From Macrococcus equipercicus (GTDB taxonomy: Bacteria > Bacillota > Bacilli > Staphylococcales > Staphylococcaceae): a stretch of 64,000 nt of DNA. The notes under the pieces were generated by a model. That model worked only from the letters and a program-made list of their open reading frames with translations. It did no database searches and was not told the origin of the DNA. The number at the start of each line of letters is the position of its first letter. Position 1 is the first letter of the stretch. Made by a program: the position numbers and the translations under genes. Positions 36,912 to 46,720 of this stretch are shown piece by piece. The stretch spans positions 1 to 64,000 of the forward strand of contig NZ_SCWC02000007.1 of the NCBI RefSeq assembly GCF_004359525.2, written 5' to 3'.

Positions 36912-37730
36912 ATGTATAATGACTTAAAAGATAAAGTAGCGCTCGTCACAGGCGGCTCTTCTGGTATCGGTAAAGCGATTGCTGAGCGTTTTGCCGCAGA
37001 AGGCATGAAAGTAGCAATCAACTATCATTCAGGTTCTGAAGCTGCGGAAGAAATGGTGAAGGCCATTAAAGAACAGGGCGGAGAAGCAATTGCCATCAAA
37101 GCTGACACAACAAAAGAAGAAGAATTTCTGGCGATGTTCAAAGAAACGATCGATACGTTCGGTGCCCTGCACGTCATGGTGAATAATGCCGGCATCCAAA
37201 AAGATATCGTCAGCCATGAGATGACGACGGAAGAATTCGATCAAGTCATGAACGTCAATCTCCGCGGTACATTTATCGGCTGCAGAGAAGCGATCAAGCA
37301 GTTCATGAAGCAGAAATATAAAGGGAACATCATCAATGTTTCAAGCGTCCACGAAATTATTCCATGGCCGCATTACGCCCAGTATTGTGCGAGTAAGGGC
37401 GGCGTCAAACTCCTCACTCAAAGTTTAGCGATGGAATACGCCCGCGTGCAGATCCGCGTGAACAATATTGCGCCGGGTTCTGTCGATACACCGATCAATG
37501 CGGCAAACTTCGATACTGAAGAAAAGAAAAAAGGCGCAGAGGACTTTGTGCCGATGGGTTATGTTGCTGAGCCGGCAGAGATGGCTAACATCGCTGCTTT
37601 CCTCGCAAGTAAGGAATCTAAGTACATCACCGGACAGACTATCGTTTCTGACGGCGGACTGTCGCTCTATCCATCACACCGTAACTGGGAATATGATGAA
37701 CTGGCGGCAGAATTTACTGACGAAATATAA
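36912..37730 (+). CDS. short-chain dehydrogenase, glucose 1-dehydrogenase type
   Basis: A 272-residue NAD(P)-dependent oxidoreductase. The cofactor motif TGGSSGIG (14-21), NNAG (about 91-94), the catalytic Ser in NVSSVHE and the Tyr-x3-Lys of YCASKGG are all present. It resembles bacterial glucose 1-dehydrogenases (IPWPHYAQYCASKGG stretch), but the substrate is not certain. AAAGGAG precedes the ATG. The SigB-like promoter would make it a general stress enzyme. Single gene ending in a terminator. Confidence 0.87.
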   Translation: MYNDLKDKVALVTGGSSGIGKAIAERFAAEGMKVAINYHSGSEAAEEMVKAIKEQGGEAIAIKADTTKEEEFLAMFKETIDTFGALHVMVNNAGIQKDIVSHEMTTEEFDQVMNVNLRGTFIGCREAIKQFMKQKYKGNIINVSSVHEIIPWPHYAQYCASKGGVKLLTQSLAMEYARVQIRVNNIAPGSVDTPINAANFDTEEKKKGAEDFVPMGYVAEPAEMANIAAFLASKESKYITGQTIVSDGGLSLYPSHRNWEYDELAAEFTDEI

Positions 37731-37769
37731 CAGAGTCATAATAAACTAGTGGATTGCCAGCTAAACTTA

Positions 37770-37813
37770 AAAACAGCCTCCCATCTTTGCAGCTTAAGAT
37801 GGGAGGCTGTTTT
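37770..37813. terminator. bidirectional terminator dehydrogenase / dgkB
   Basis: An 18-bp stem (37770-37787 with 37796-37813) with AAAA/TTTT ends and an 8-base loop between convergent genes. Confidence 0.92.
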
Positions 37814-37842
37814 GTTAACGAACTGTTACGGCTATACGCCGA

Positions 37843-38823
37843 TTACTGTCCGGTTAGACTACTGTCTCGGATTTCTTTCTGATACTGGCCGTCGATTTCA
37901 TTTTTCTTCTGCACATTATTCTCCTTCTCCAGTCTTTCCAGCGGACTGAAGACATTGACGTGCCGCTCAAGGTTGATGAAGTGCGCCGGCAGTATGCCAC
38001 CGAACTCACCGTCCACATTCAGCTGCACTTTCTCAAATGACGATACTTTCACATCTTTCGCCTTCACATAATGAACTTTCGGATGCTTTAAATGCTCTCC
38101 TCTCGTTGCAAGCGTAAATATATGGCCGAACTCCGCGATATTCACTTTCTCAAGGAACAGCACTGTAAAGTAGCCGTCGTTAATCGATGCTTCAGGCGCC
38201 AGCTTCTCGAAGCCGCCGACTGAATTAGTCAGTCCGATCAAGAACAGCATGACTTCTCCGGTAAATACTTCTCCGTCATATTCAATGCGTACATCTGACG
38301 CTTTAATCTCAGGCAGCATTTCAAGCCCTTTGACGTAATAGGCGAGCGGCCCGATCATCGTCTTCAGCTTGCTCGGTGCCTCGTATGAGATCTCTGTGAT
38401 CTTACCGCCGCCTGCTATGTTGATGAAGTAGCGGTTATTCATCTTGCCGATATCGACCGGCACTGTCTCACCGTCAATAATGACGTCCACCGCTTCCATA
38501 ATATCTTTCGGGATCACAAGCGCTCGTCCGAAGTCATTGACGGTTCCCATCGGTATAATGCCGATGTCAGGAATGTTGTCCTGTTCAGCCACACCGTTAA
38601 TGACTTCGTTCAATGTCCCGTCTCCGCCCGCTGCAATAATCAGATCGAACTCCTCTTTTAACGCAGCTCTTGCCGCCACTGTTGCATCGCCGACTGCTGT
38701 CGTCGCATGAGCACTCGTCTCAAAGCCTGCCTGTTCCAGTTTAATCAGCACATCCGGCAGTGCTTTTTTAAACTGTTCCCGGCCAGATGTCGGATTATAG
38801 ATGATTCTTGCTTTTTTTCTCAT
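37843..38823 (-). CDS. dgkB: diacylglycerol kinase DgkB
   Basis: A 326-residue soluble kinase that phosphorylates diacylglycerol to phosphatidic acid, recycling the lipid left by lipoteichoic acid synthesis. The ATP-binding IAAGGDGTLNEVING motif (about 63-77), the GTVNDFGRAL stretch and the second domain with INIAGGGKIT are clear. A charged C-terminal tail of about 25 residues exceeds the usual end. The start shares one base with the stop of the small membrane gene upstream. Confidence 0.93.
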   Translation of the reverse strand: MRKKARIIYNPTSGREQFKKALPDVLIKLEQAGFETSAHATTAVGDATVAARAALKEEFDLIIAAGGDGTLNEVINGVAEQDNIPDIGIIPMGTVNDFGRALVIPKDIMEAVDVIIDGETVPVDIGKMNNRYFINIAGGGKITEISYEAPSKLKTMIGPLAYYVKGLEMLPEIKASDVRIEYDGEVFTGEVMLFLIGLTNSVGGFEKLAPEASINDGYFTVLFLEKVNIAEFGHIFTLATRGEHLKHPKVHYVKAKDVKVSSFEKVQLNVDGEFGGILPAHFINLERHVNVFSPLERLEKENNVQKKNEIDGQYQKEIRDSSLTGQ

Positions 38824-39020
38824 TATCTTTCTCCATCTTCTTTATTTTCTTTAATGAACTCCCGCTCTTTTACATACATTCTGAACAATGTGAAAGTAAC
38901 TACTACAATCAGTATTTGCAGCAGCTTATGCATCCAGCCTTCAGTCAGCTGCATAAATAAAAGCGTGATCAGCACTAAATTGACAGCAATCAATGCGATA
39001 TAAACCAAATTTTTGTTCAT
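38823..39020 (-). CDS. small two-helix membrane protein
   Basis: A 65-residue protein with two predicted membrane helices (about 5-24 and 30-48) and a strongly charged tail rich in Lys and Glu. No known family recognised. It overlaps herA by 4 bases (ATGA) and dgkB by one, so it is a genuine operon member. Confidence 0.7.
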   Translation of the reverse strand: MNKNLVYIALIAVNLVLITLLFMQLTEGWMHKLLQILIVVVTFTLFRMYVKEREFIKENKEDGER

Positions 39021-40444
39021 CGTCTGCGTCCACCGAAAATATTTCTGACAATTTCGCGGCCGATCTGCCTGCCGACACTCGTCAGCACAGATGCCGCTAC
39101 GCGCTGCAGTTCAGATGGTTTTTCTTTTTGCGGTCTTGCTTTTTTCGCTGTGACTTTCGGCGCCTCCTGCTCATCTTCGAACTTCTGCTTGAGCAGTTCG
39201 TACGCACTTTCGCGGTCGAGTGTCTGATTATAGACGGCATGCAGCGGATTCGCCTTCAGCAGTGCGGCTGCAATATCGGGCTCAATCACTCCGATCTTAC
39301 TTTCCGGCGGTCTTATGAATGCACGTTCGACGATCATCGGCTGACCTTCTTCATTCAGAAATGAGATCAGGGCCTCTCCTGTCTTCAGCTCACCGATAGC
39401 AGACGCCACATCAATGTCCGGATTCTGTCTGAACGTCTCAGCTGCGCTTTTGACCGCTTTCTGGTCGCGCGGCGTAAAGGCACGCAATGCATGCTGGACG
39501 CGGTTACCGAGCTGACCGAGCACCTCATCCGGCAGATCGACCGGATTTTGAGTGATGAAATAGACGCCTACTCCTTTTGAACGGATCAGACGTACCACCT
39601 GTTCTACTTGCGTGATAAATGCTTGATTGGCATCCTTGAACAATAAATGTGCCTCATCAAAGAAGAAGACAAGCTTCGGCTGATCCAGATCTCCTACTTC
39701 CGGCAGCACTTCGAATAACTCTGTCAGCAGCCAGAGCAGAAATGTCGTGTAAAGCAGCGGCTGCATATAGAGGTCGCCCGCCTGCAGAACATTGATGACG
39801 CCTTTACCATCGACCTTCGCCATGAAATCTTCCAGCTTCAAAGCCGGTTCCCCGAAGAACTGAGCGGCACCCTGACTTTCAAGCTCAAGCAGCTTACGCT
39901 GAACCGCACCGATTGATTGCTTCGAAATGTTGCCGTACTGACTTATATAATCATTGCTGTTGTCCGCCATATGCCGCAGCAGTGCCTGTAAATCTTTCAG
40001 ATCAAGAAGCACCAGTCCTTTATCATCACTGATTTTAAAGGCCATATTAAGCAGCCCTGCCTGCGTGTCATTGAGCAGCAGCAGCCGTGACAATAACAGC
40101 GGCCCCATTTCAGTGATTGTCGCTCTGACAGGTGTGCCGTTTTTACCGAAGACATCCCACAATCTGACAGGAAAGTGCTGCGGCTGATAATCAATCAGCT
40201 GAAGAGTATCCAGCCGCTCCTGAATCTTATCAGTGACTGTCATCGTTTCAGCGAGACTTGCAAGGTCGCCTTTAACGTCAGCCAGGAATACCGGTACACC
40301 GGCCTTTGAGAATTGTTCAGCCATTACTTTCAAAGTAATGGTTTTGCCTGTCCCTGTTGCTCCGGCAATCAAACCGTGGCGATTGGCCATTTTAAGATTT
40401 AAAGCAATATCACTACTATTTTTCGCTATATTCAGCCCAGTCAT
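39017..40444 (-). CDS. HerA/DUF853-like ATPase
   Basis: A 475-residue HerA/FtsK-superfamily ATPase of the DUF853 type. Walker A GATGTGKT (28-35), Walker B KLVFFFDEAHLLF (about 252-264) and an FITQNP sensor-like stretch are intact. A lysine-rich linker (about 425-445) precedes a conserved RQIGREIVRNIFGGRRR tail. Homologues are called helicases, but no nuclease partner (NurA, DUF4143) is adjacent. AGAGTGA precedes the ATG. It is the first gene of an operon with a small membrane protein and dgkB. Confidence 0.85.
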   Translation of the reverse strand: MTGLNIAKNSSDIALNLKMANRHGLIAGATGTGKTITLKVMAEQFSKAGVPVFLADVKGDLASLAETMTVTDKIQERLDTLQLIDYQPQHFPVRLWDVFGKNGTPVRATITEMGPLLLSRLLLLNDTQAGLLNMAFKISDDKGLVLLDLKDLQALLRHMADNSNDYISQYGNISKQSIGAVQRKLLELESQGAAQFFGEPALKLEDFMAKVDGKGVINVLQAGDLYMQPLLYTTFLLWLLTELFEVLPEVGDLDQPKLVFFFDEAHLLFKDANQAFITQVEQVVRLIRSKGVGVYFITQNPVDLPDEVLGQLGNRVQHALRAFTPRDQKAVKSAAETFRQNPDIDVASAIGELKTGEALISFLNEEGQPMIVERAFIRPPESKIGVIEPDIAAALLKANPLHAVYNQTLDRESAYELLKQKFEDEQEAPKVTAKKARPQKEKPSELQRVAASVLTSVGRQIGREIVRNIFGGRRR

Positions 40445-40507
40445 TTATATCACTCTTTCACATTTTATTGTTATCATCATTGTACCTAATTTATTCAATT
40501 ATGCAAT

Positions 40508-40540
40508 TTTAGAAAAAAAAAGACCCGCATGCGGGTTTTA
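40508..40540 (-). terminator. terminator of the GrpB-like gene
   Basis: GC-rich hairpin ACCCG-CATG-CGGGT (40523-40527 with 40532-40536) followed on the minus strand by a long T-run (CTTTTTTTT). Confidence 0.88.
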
Positions 40541-41062
40541 ACGTTTCATTGATTGGTACCAGCTGATGGCATCCCGTTCTAGAGATGAGACATACTCATT
40601 CCTTGCAGTGTGATAGTCCGGCGAGTCATCGCTGTATTGAAAGGCAAGCTTCTCTTTTAAGGCATATGCCGTTCTAATATCAGCATGCACCCTTAAATAA
40701 TCTCTTACTGCCAGCCTTCTGTCGACCACTTCATAATTAGTCTTTTCAACCATAATGATGACACGGGTCAGATTATCGATTTCTCTCGTAAATGATTTGC
40801 AGCGTTCGTCTGCGCAGATGGACAGCTCTGCCGCGCGATAGCCGGCAAGAGTCATCGCTTCTGAATACTGGTCAATTTTATCGATGTTTTTGACGACAGG
40901 CAGTATATCCATCGACTGATTGCCGGGCATATCCTGGACGGCAGTGCTGCCGACATGGTGGATCTCAACAATCTCATTTCGGAAAATCTCAATCAGCTGC
41001 TTAGCTTCAGCTATAAATATTTTATGATAATCTGTGACATTCCACGGGGTATAATCAATCAT
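40538..41062 (-). CDS. GrpB family protein (UPF0157)
   Basis: A 174-residue protein of the GrpB/UPF0157 family, which has a nucleotidyltransferase-like fold. It has the family's EIHHVGSTAVQDMPGNQSMDI block (about 34-54) with the His and Gly-Ser-Thr, and downstream Asp residues. Function unknown. GGAGG precedes the ATG. It is a single gene between herA and a divergent membrane-anchored protein. Confidence 0.85.
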   Translation of the reverse strand: MIDYTPWNVTDYHKIFIAEAKQLIEIFRNEIVEIHHVGSTAVQDMPGNQSMDILPVVKNIDKIDQYSEAMTLAGYRAAELSICADERCKSFTREIDNLTRVIIMVEKTNYEVVDRRLAVRDYLRVHADIRTAYALKEKLAFQYSDDSPDYHTARNEYVSSLERDAISWYQSMKR

Positions 41063-41324
41063 ATAAATCCTCCACTTTTGGTATGTCTCTACTTTTCCGC
41101 TATTCTATCACAATAAATGTAAATATTCTATTAAGATTGTGTATATTTTCAACAAAAATCCATTTACAGCGGACTAGACAATAACTAATACCTCGTTATG
41201 AAAATGCTAAACATGCTGTCAAGGCGTTGTAAATTATTTGTTAAAGCCAATATAGTTGTATAAATTTTTTCCTGCGTTTGCTAAAATTGAATTATTGACC
41301 ATCATGTCGGGAGGAAAGGCATCA
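41063..41324. other. AT-rich divergent intergenic region
   Basis: 262 bases without a gene. It must hold the promoters of the GrpB gene (minus) and of the membrane-anchored gene (plus). TTGTTA with TATAAA 15 bases later (about 41238-41264) and TTTGCTAAAAT (about 41276-41286) are weak plus-strand candidates. I see no repeat or known RNA. Confidence 0.4.
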
Positions 41325-42080
41325 ATGAAAAACTTACTTTTCTGGCTCTATGTGGTGATTGCTCTTGCACTCATTGCATTCGGCTACATTTACTGGCAGC
41401 AAAAAGTAACTGATTCAGCTGCAGCAAACAACGTGAGCACTCAGTCAGTCAGCAAGAAAGCACCTAAAAAACAAGCAGCTGCTAAATCAGCCGGCAGCCT
41501 GTTCAAAGACGATGCCTTTCAACAGCTCTATAATAAGAAGACTAAAGACGGCGGGAAGATGACGATCACATTAGTAGCGACACCCTACCAGACATCTGAA
41601 CATAACACAAGCGTCAAAGATGACCTGGAGAAAGCAGCCGACAAACAGCTCGCTATCAATGCTGTGGAAGTTTCAGGGGCGTCAACTGCCGCAAGCTTAG
41701 CAGCAGCCTATGAGAAAAAGCCCGACTTAATTCTACTCGATGCACTGACAATCAATGATTACTACGAAAATATTCCAGTGAACGCTCATCTGGCAGCTCT
41801 AGAAACAATGTATAATGATGCCGTCGAACAGCATGATATTCCTGTTGTGATCATCGGCACGAGACCGATTTATAATGATCCCGCATTTGCTGACTACCAG
41901 CAGGCAGAAGCTGATTATCTCAGCAATAAAGGCAACAACTTCAACTATGTCAGTCAAGCTGGCGAGTGGCCGACTGATGACAGCATCACGGATGACTACA
42001 ATACAGCAAGCGCGTTACTGACTAGTCGCGGTATTAAGCGCTGGTCGACTGCCATAACTGACCACTTATTCAACAAATAA
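41325..42080 (+). CDS. membrane-anchored SGNH-hydrolase-like protein
   Basis: A 251-residue protein with an N-terminal membrane helix (about 3-24), a lysine/alanine-rich linker, then an exported domain (about 65-250). The alternation of strands such as MTITLVAT, DLILLDA and PVVIIGTRP resembles the SGNH/GDSL hydrolase fold, but a GDSL motif is not seen, so enzymatic activity is uncertain. GGAGG decides for ATG 41325. Its neighbour is a CpsB-type phosphatase, in line with an envelope role. Confidence 0.6.
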   Translation: MKNLLFWLYVVIALALIAFGYIYWQQKVTDSAAANNVSTQSVSKKAPKKQAAAKSAGSLFKDDAFQQLYNKKTKDGGKMTITLVATPYQTSEHNTSVKDDLEKAADKQLAINAVEVSGASTAASLAAAYEKKPDLILLDALTINDYYENIPVNAHLAALETMYNDAVEQHDIPVVIIGTRPIYNDPAFADYQQAEADYLSNKGNNFNYVSQAGEWPTDDSITDDYNTASALLTSRGIKRWSTAITDHLFNK

Positions 42081-42116
42081 ACCAGATTCCAGGACATCCT
42101 GGAATCTGGTTTTTAT
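42079..42116. terminator. bidirectional terminator
   Basis: Stem AAACCAGATTCCAGG/CCTGGAATCTGGTTT around ACAT (42079-42093 with 42098-42112), followed by TTTAT. It ends the membrane-anchored gene and can also serve the convergent phosphatase gene. Confidence 0.9.
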
Positions 42117-42151
42117 AATCAAATCTATGCCTTTCAGCAAAAACTTCACTT

Positions 42152-42946
42152 TTAAAATAATCCTAGAAATTTTTTCTTTTTCTTCTGTCTCTCTAAATGG
42201 CCGGCCTGCACTTCAAGCGGGCTGACGTAGCGTATCTTTTCACCGTTCAGCACTTTCCGGGCGTTTTCCTTGTAATAGTTGACCTGGTCAATCCCGTACT
42301 GACCCTCTATATATTCATAGCACTCATCCATAAAGAAGTTCCGGCCTGTTACATTGTGGGCGTCACTTGCCACGAAATGAATCATCTTATGCTTCATCAT
42401 CTGCTGAGCGACTGACTGGGAATAATCTCCGAGCCTTCCGACGACGACACCTGCCGTCACTTGGCACAGTGCTCCGAGCTCAATTAATGACGCAAGTTTA
42501 TTCGGATTCTTCTGCAGTTCACTGTTACGCTCAGGATGTGCTATGACCGGCACATAGCCTTCCAGCGCCATGTTAGTGAACAGCTGCTCTGTATAAACCG
42601 GCACTTCCTGTGTCGGCAGTTCAATCAGGACGTAAGGTGCGTCTTTCATCAACGGCAGTGCTTTTCCGGTTTTCAGATCTGCAATGACGTCACCGTAAAT
42701 TCTGATTTCCTGACTCGGATGGACAGTGACCGGTATTTGATGTGACCGTATCAAGTTATTGACCTGGTCAGTAAGTTCGATGATTTTCGGTCCGTAGTTT
42801 TCATAGACGCCAATTTTATGGTGCGGCGTCGCAATAATATCCGTGATGCCGTTCGCTGCAGCAGTCCGGGCCATCTCAAGAGCTTCTTCAGTATTTTTAG
42901 CCCCGTCATCAATGCCGAACAAAATATGGTTGTGTATATCTACCAT
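42152..42946 (-). CDS. CpsB/CapC-type protein tyrosine phosphatase
   Basis: A 264-residue manganese-dependent phosphatase of the PHP superfamily, which dephosphorylates bacterial tyrosine kinases of the capsule/exopolysaccharide type. DIHNHILFGIDDG (3-15), IATPHH (about 40-45), a Glu in HPSQEIR, IAHPERN and FVASDAHN give the full metal-site set. ATG 42946 has GAGAGGG upstream; an upstream in-frame codon at 42982 is less likely. No cognate kinase or capsule genes are in the window. Confidence 0.9.
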   Translation of the reverse strand: MVDIHNHILFGIDDGAKNTEEALEMARTAAANGITDIIATPHHKIGVYENYGPKIIELTDQVNNLIRSHQIPVTVHPSQEIRIYGDVIADLKTGKALPLMKDAPYVLIELPTQEVPVYTEQLFTNMALEGYVPVIAHPERNSELQKNPNKLASLIELGALCQVTAGVVVGRLGDYSQSVAQQMMKHKMIHFVASDAHNVTGRNFFMDECYEYIEGQYGIDQVNYYKENARKVLNGEKIRYVSPLEVQAGHLERQKKKKKFLGLF

Positions 42947-43122
42947 TAGAATCCCTCTCTTCCTATCATGCTTTATTTTCAATATACACGGCGCAGCAGG
43001 AAATATAAAGCGAATAAGTTATCTGAATATTCCTGCACTTTGGGTTGCCATGTTTATTCTTATCATATACAATTACTGTTAACGATATGGACGCCAACAG
43101 CTACTTCAAAGGAGGACGACTT

Positions 43123-43350
43123 GTGACATATACCGACGTAATCTTTCGAGTGAGTCGAATGGAATGCTTATATAAACAATATATGGCTGAATCACGGGAA
43201 GAACTTTTCCATCATTTGAAGCATTATTATTATAGCCAGTGGGCTGACGACCGTGATTTCATATTTGCAGAAACTGATCTATCATATATTATCTTTCAGC
43301 CGCATCGACTCAACCGGCTCATTGAGCAGACTGAAGAAATTATGCTGTAA
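43123..43350 (+). CDS. hypothetical small protein
   Basis: A 75-residue protein, rich in aromatic residues (many Tyr, Phe and His) with no membrane segment or known motif. It is supported by AAAGGAGGAC directly before GTG 43123 and by a structured terminator after the stop. Nothing similar is recognised. It stands alone between the phosphatase and gatB genes, so it is either a lineage-specific gene or a diverged small regulator. Confidence 0.6.
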   Translation: MTYTDVIFRVSRMECLYKQYMAESREELFHHLKHYYYSQWADDRDFIFAETDLSYIIFQPHRLNRLIEQTEEIML

Positions 43351-43356
43351 GACAAC

Positions 43357-43428
43357 AAAACCTTCGATTTTCATGTAATGCTGACTTCTTCTAAGAAGCT
43401 GCATCGCTATGAGAATCGAAGGTTTTTA
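43357..43428. terminator. long bidirectional terminator hairpin
   Basis: Outer arms AAAACCTTCGATTTTCAT and its near-complement (43357-43374 with 43409-43426, one mismatch) enclose an inner CTTCTT-CT-AAGAAG hairpin. T-run on the right and A-run on the left. It separates the convergent small gene and gatB. Confidence 0.75.
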
Positions 43429-43454
43429 TATAACGATCATTGATTAATTGACGA

Positions 43455-44882
43455 TCAGCGCTTTTCAAGCTCCTGCTTAAGAAGCTGGTTGACGAGCTGC
43501 GGGTTCGCCTGACCTTTCGACAGTTTCATGATCTGACCGACCAGGAAGCCCATCGCTTTACCTTTACCGTTCTTAAAGTCTTCGATAGACTGCGGGTTCT
43601 GGTCAAGTGCATCATTCACCAGCGCTGTTAACTGTGCCGGGTCAGAAATCTGTACTAATCCCTGCTCTTCCATGATGACTTTCGGTGCTTTTCCAGATTC
43701 AACAGTTTCCTGGAAGACCTTCTTGGCAATCTTGCTTGAAATCGTGCCGTCAGCAAGCAGTTTGATCATCTCAGCAAGATTTTCCGGTGTCAATGCGGTC
43801 GCGCCTAGTTCTTTCTGCTGTTTGTTCAAGTACTCGTTCACGCCGCCCATCAGCCAGTTGGAAGTGAGCTTCGCATCAGCACCCAGTTTGATCGTCTCTT
43901 CAAAGAAGTCGGACATTTCTTTTGTCAGTGTCAAGACGTGGGCATCATATGCCGGCAGACCATAGTCGCTGACGTATTTTGCTTTACGTACATCCGGCAG
44001 TTCAGGAATAGAAGCACGTACACGTTCTTTCCATTCTTCGTCGATAACGAGCGGCACTAAGTCCGGTTCAGGGAAGTAACGGTAGTCATCAGACCCTTCT
44101 TTAACACGCATTAAAATCGTTTTACCGGTCGACTCGTCAAAGCGGCGTGTCTCCTGCAGAATTTCTCCGCCGGACAACAATACTTCTGCCTGCCGTTTCT
44201 CTTCGTGCTCAAGTCCACGTCTGACGTAGTTGAATGAGTTCAAGTTTTTGAGCTCCGCTTTCGTACCGAATGCTTCCTGCCCTCTAGGACGCAGCGAAAT
44301 ATTGGCATCACAGCGCAGTGAGCCTTCTTCCATCTTACAGTCAGAGACGCCTGTGTACTGGATAATCGCCTTTAATTTCTCAAGGTAAGCATACGCTTCT
44401 TCCGGCGTACGAATATCCGGCTCAGAGACAATCTCAACAAGCGGTGTACCCTGCCGGTTCAAGTCAACTAATGAATAACCATCTTTATGGGACAGTTTCC
44501 CAGCATCTTCTTCCATATGAAGACGTGTGATACCGATACGTTTTGTCTCGCCGTTCACTTCAATATCAATATAACCGTTCTCACCGATCGGCTCATCAAA
44601 CTGTGAAATTTGATAAGCTTTCGGATTATCCGGATAGAAATAATTTTTGCGGTCAAACTTTGTCTCTGTTCTGATATCCATATTGAGCGCCATCGCAGCA
44701 CGCATCGCCCAGTCGACTGCCGTTTTATTCACGACCGGCAGGACGCCCGGATAGCCGAGGTCGATGACGCTGACGTTTGTGTTCGGTTCAGCACCAAAGT
44801 GTGCAGGAGAACTGGAGAACATCTTGGATTCAGTCTTTAATTCAACGTGGACTTCAAGTCCGATTACTGTTTCGAAATGCAT
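43455..44882 (-). CDS. gatB: Asp/Glu-tRNA amidotransferase subunit B
   Basis: A 475-residue subunit of GatCAB, which converts Glu-tRNA(Gln) to Gln-tRNA(Gln) using ammonia from GatA. N-terminal kinase-like domain begins with [32 protein letters not shown]-like and [17 protein letters not shown] stretches are hallmarks. The C-terminal YqeY-like tail (from about 330) contacts tRNA. GGAGAC precedes the ATG. Last gene of gatCAB. Confidence 0.97.
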   Translation of the reverse strand: MHFETVIGLEVHVELKTESKMFSSSPAHFGAEPNTNVSVIDLGYPGVLPVVNKTAVDWAMRAAMALNMDIRTETKFDRKNYFYPDNPKAYQISQFDEPIGENGYIDIEVNGETKRIGITRLHMEEDAGKLSHKDGYSLVDLNRQGTPLVEIVSEPDIRTPEEAYAYLEKLKAIIQYTGVSDCKMEEGSLRCDANISLRPRGQEAFGTKAELKNLNSFNYVRRGLEHEEKRQAEVLLSGGEILQETRRFDESTGKTILMRVKEGSDDYRYFPEPDLVPLVIDEEWKERVRASIPELPDVRKAKYVSDYGLPAYDAHVLTLTKEMSDFFEETIKLGADAKLTSNWLMGGVNEYLNKQQKELGATALTPENLAEMIKLLADGTISSKIAKKVFQETVESGKAPKVIMEEQGLVQISDPAQLTALVNDALDQNPQSIEDFKNGKGKAMGFLVGQIMKLSKGQANPQLVNQLLKQELEKR

Positions 44883-44894
44883 ATCATCGTCTCC

Positions 44895-46340
44895 TTATAA
44901 CGTTTGATAACGGTCTGTTAAGTTAAATTTTTGTTCGTACTGATAAGCGACATTGTAGACTTTCTGTTCATCGAATGGTTTACCGATGATCTGCAGTCCG
45001 ATTGGTCGACCGTTATGTTCGCCGCAAGGTACAGAGATTGATGGCAGGCCGGCTAAATTAACTGGAATCGTCAAAATATCATTGGCATACATAGTCAGCG
45101 GATCATTGATCTGCTCACCAATATTGAATGCTGGTGTCGGTGCTACTGGTCCGACGATGATATCGTAGTCAGCGAATACTTTCTCGAAGTCCTGCTTGAT
45201 CAATGTTCTTACTTTCTGTGCTTTTTTGTAGTAAGCATCGTAATAGCCTGAACTTAACGCATAAGTCCCGAGCATGATACGGCGTTTGACTTCATCACCG
45301 AAACCTTCCTGACGCGTCTTCTTGTACAGTTCCTCTAAGTTCGTCGCACCTTCTGCCTGATAGCCGTAACGGATACCGTCAAAACGCGCTAAGTTAGCTG
45401 AAGCTTCTGAAGAGGCAAGAATATAGTAAGTTGCTACTCCGTATTTAGAGTTAGGCAGCGACACTTCTTCAACGACTGCACCGAGTGCGCTTAATTCTTT
45501 GATTGCTGCTTCTACGCTTGCTTTTACTTCTGCCTGGACACCTTCACCTAAATATTCTTTCGGTACAGCAACACGCAGGCCCGTCAAATCTTTCTCGAGA
45601 TTTGATGTAAAGTCGACATTATCTACTGGTGCACTTGTTGAATCCATTTTGTCGACACCTGAAATGATTTCAAGTACAGTCGCATTGTCCTTAACATTGC
45701 GCGTGATCGGACCGATCTGATCAAGTGATGAAGCGAAAGCGACAAGGCCGTAACGTGAGACCCGGCCATAGGTCGGCTTCATGCCGACAACGCCGCAGTA
45801 TGATGCCGGCTGGCGGATAGAGCCGCCTGTATCTGAACCAAGTGCGAACGGCACAAGGCTCGCTGCCACTGCTGCTGCACTGCCGCCTGATGAACCGCCC
45901 GGCACTGCTGTATGATCAAACGGATTGACCGTCTTCTTATAGAATGAGTTCTCTGAAGAACCGCCCATCGCGAATTCATCCATGTTCAGCTTCCCGACTA
46001 GTATCCCGTTTTCGTTATTTAATTTCTGCATAACAGTTGCATCGTATACCGGAGTAAAGCCAGTCAGCATTTTACTTGCGCAAGTGGTCTCAACATTTTT
46101 AGTGACAATGTTATCTTTGATACCCATCGGAATACCGAATAAGCGGCCGGATGGTGTTTCATTATCAAGCGCTGCAGCTTTTGCCATCGCCTGTTCTTTA
46201 TCAAGTGCAAGGAACGACTGGATCTTCGCGTCATCCTGTTCAATATTTTTGAATGTGTCAGCGATAAGCTCTGACGGTTTCAGCGCTTTGTTCTGAATCA
46301 TTTGAGACAATGATTCAATCGATTCATATCTTAACGACAT
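44895..46340 (-). CDS. gatA: Asp/Glu-tRNA amidotransferase subunit A
   Basis: A 481-residue amidase-signature enzyme, the glutaminase of GatCAB. The Lys-cisSer-Ser triad is seen as GIKDNIV (Lys, about 77) and [16 protein letters not shown] with the nucleophile Ser in [10 protein letters not shown]. The ribosome site GGAGGAG lies within the last codons of gatC, one base gap separating the stop and the ATG. Confidence 0.97.
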   Translation of the reverse strand: MSLRYESIESLSQMIQNKALKPSELIADTFKNIEQDDAKIQSFLALDKEQAMAKAAALDNETPSGRLFGIPMGIKDNIVTKNVETTCASKMLTGFTPVYDATVMQKLNNENGILVGKLNMDEFAMGGSSENSFYKKTVNPFDHTAVPGGSSGGSAAAVAASLVPFALGSDTGGSIRQPASYCGVVGMKPTYGRVSRYGLVAFASSLDQIGPITRNVKDNATVLEIISGVDKMDSTSAPVDNVDFTSNLEKDLTGLRVAVPKEYLGEGVQAEVKASVEAAIKELSALGAVVEEVSLPNSKYGVATYYILASSEASANLARFDGIRYGYQAEGATNLEELYKKTRQEGFGDEVKRRIMLGTYALSSGYYDAYYKKAQKVRTLIKQDFEKVFADYDIIVGPVAPTPAFNIGEQINDPLTMYANDILTIPVNLAGLPSISVPCGEHNGRPIGLQIIGKPFDEQKVYNVAYQYEQKFNLTDRYQTL

Positions 46341-46341
46341 T

Positions 46342-46638
46342 TTATTCTCCTCCTAAAATTGAAGGCACACGGAACTGGCCGTCTTCTTTGACCGGCGCAT
46401 TCTTCAGTACTTCTTCTTGTGTCAAGCTGTGATGCGCCACATCATCACGCAGTACGTTCTGCAGATCCAGTACGTGGAATGTCGGCGCAACACCTTCTGT
46501 ATCTACTTCTTCGAGCTGATTGGCGAAATTAAGAATCGCTTCCAGCTGGGTGCTGAATTTTTCCGCTTCCTGTTCATTAATAGCAAGACGCGCCAGATGG
46601 GCCACGTGTTTTACTTGATCATTTAATATGGTCGTCAT
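46342..46638 (-). CDS. gatC: Asp/Glu-tRNA amidotransferase subunit C
   Basis: A 98-residue helical linker that stabilises the GatA-GatB complex. Sequence blocks [12 protein letters not shown] and [11 protein letters not shown] are typical. AGGAGG decides for ATG 46638 over an in-frame codon nine residues upstream. First gene of gatCAB. Confidence 0.96.
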   Translation of the reverse strand: MTTILNDQVKHVAHLARLAINEQEAEKFSTQLEAILNFANQLEEVDTEGVAPTFHVLDLQNVLRDDVAHHSLTQEEVLKNAPVKEDGQFRVPSILGGE

Positions 46639-46720
46639 GTTTATCCTCCTAAACGTATATAACATCTATAAATTCTATCAAATTTCTATATAAAAATCTA
46701 AAGAAACTAAAAAAGATATA

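Noticed and set aside
39017-40444. HerA-like ATPase as part of a phage-defence system (such as HerA-DUF4297 or HerA-SIR2)
   Set aside because: The neighbours are a small membrane protein, diacylglycerol kinase and a GrpB protein; no effector nuclease or NADase is adjacent and the surroundings are core genome.
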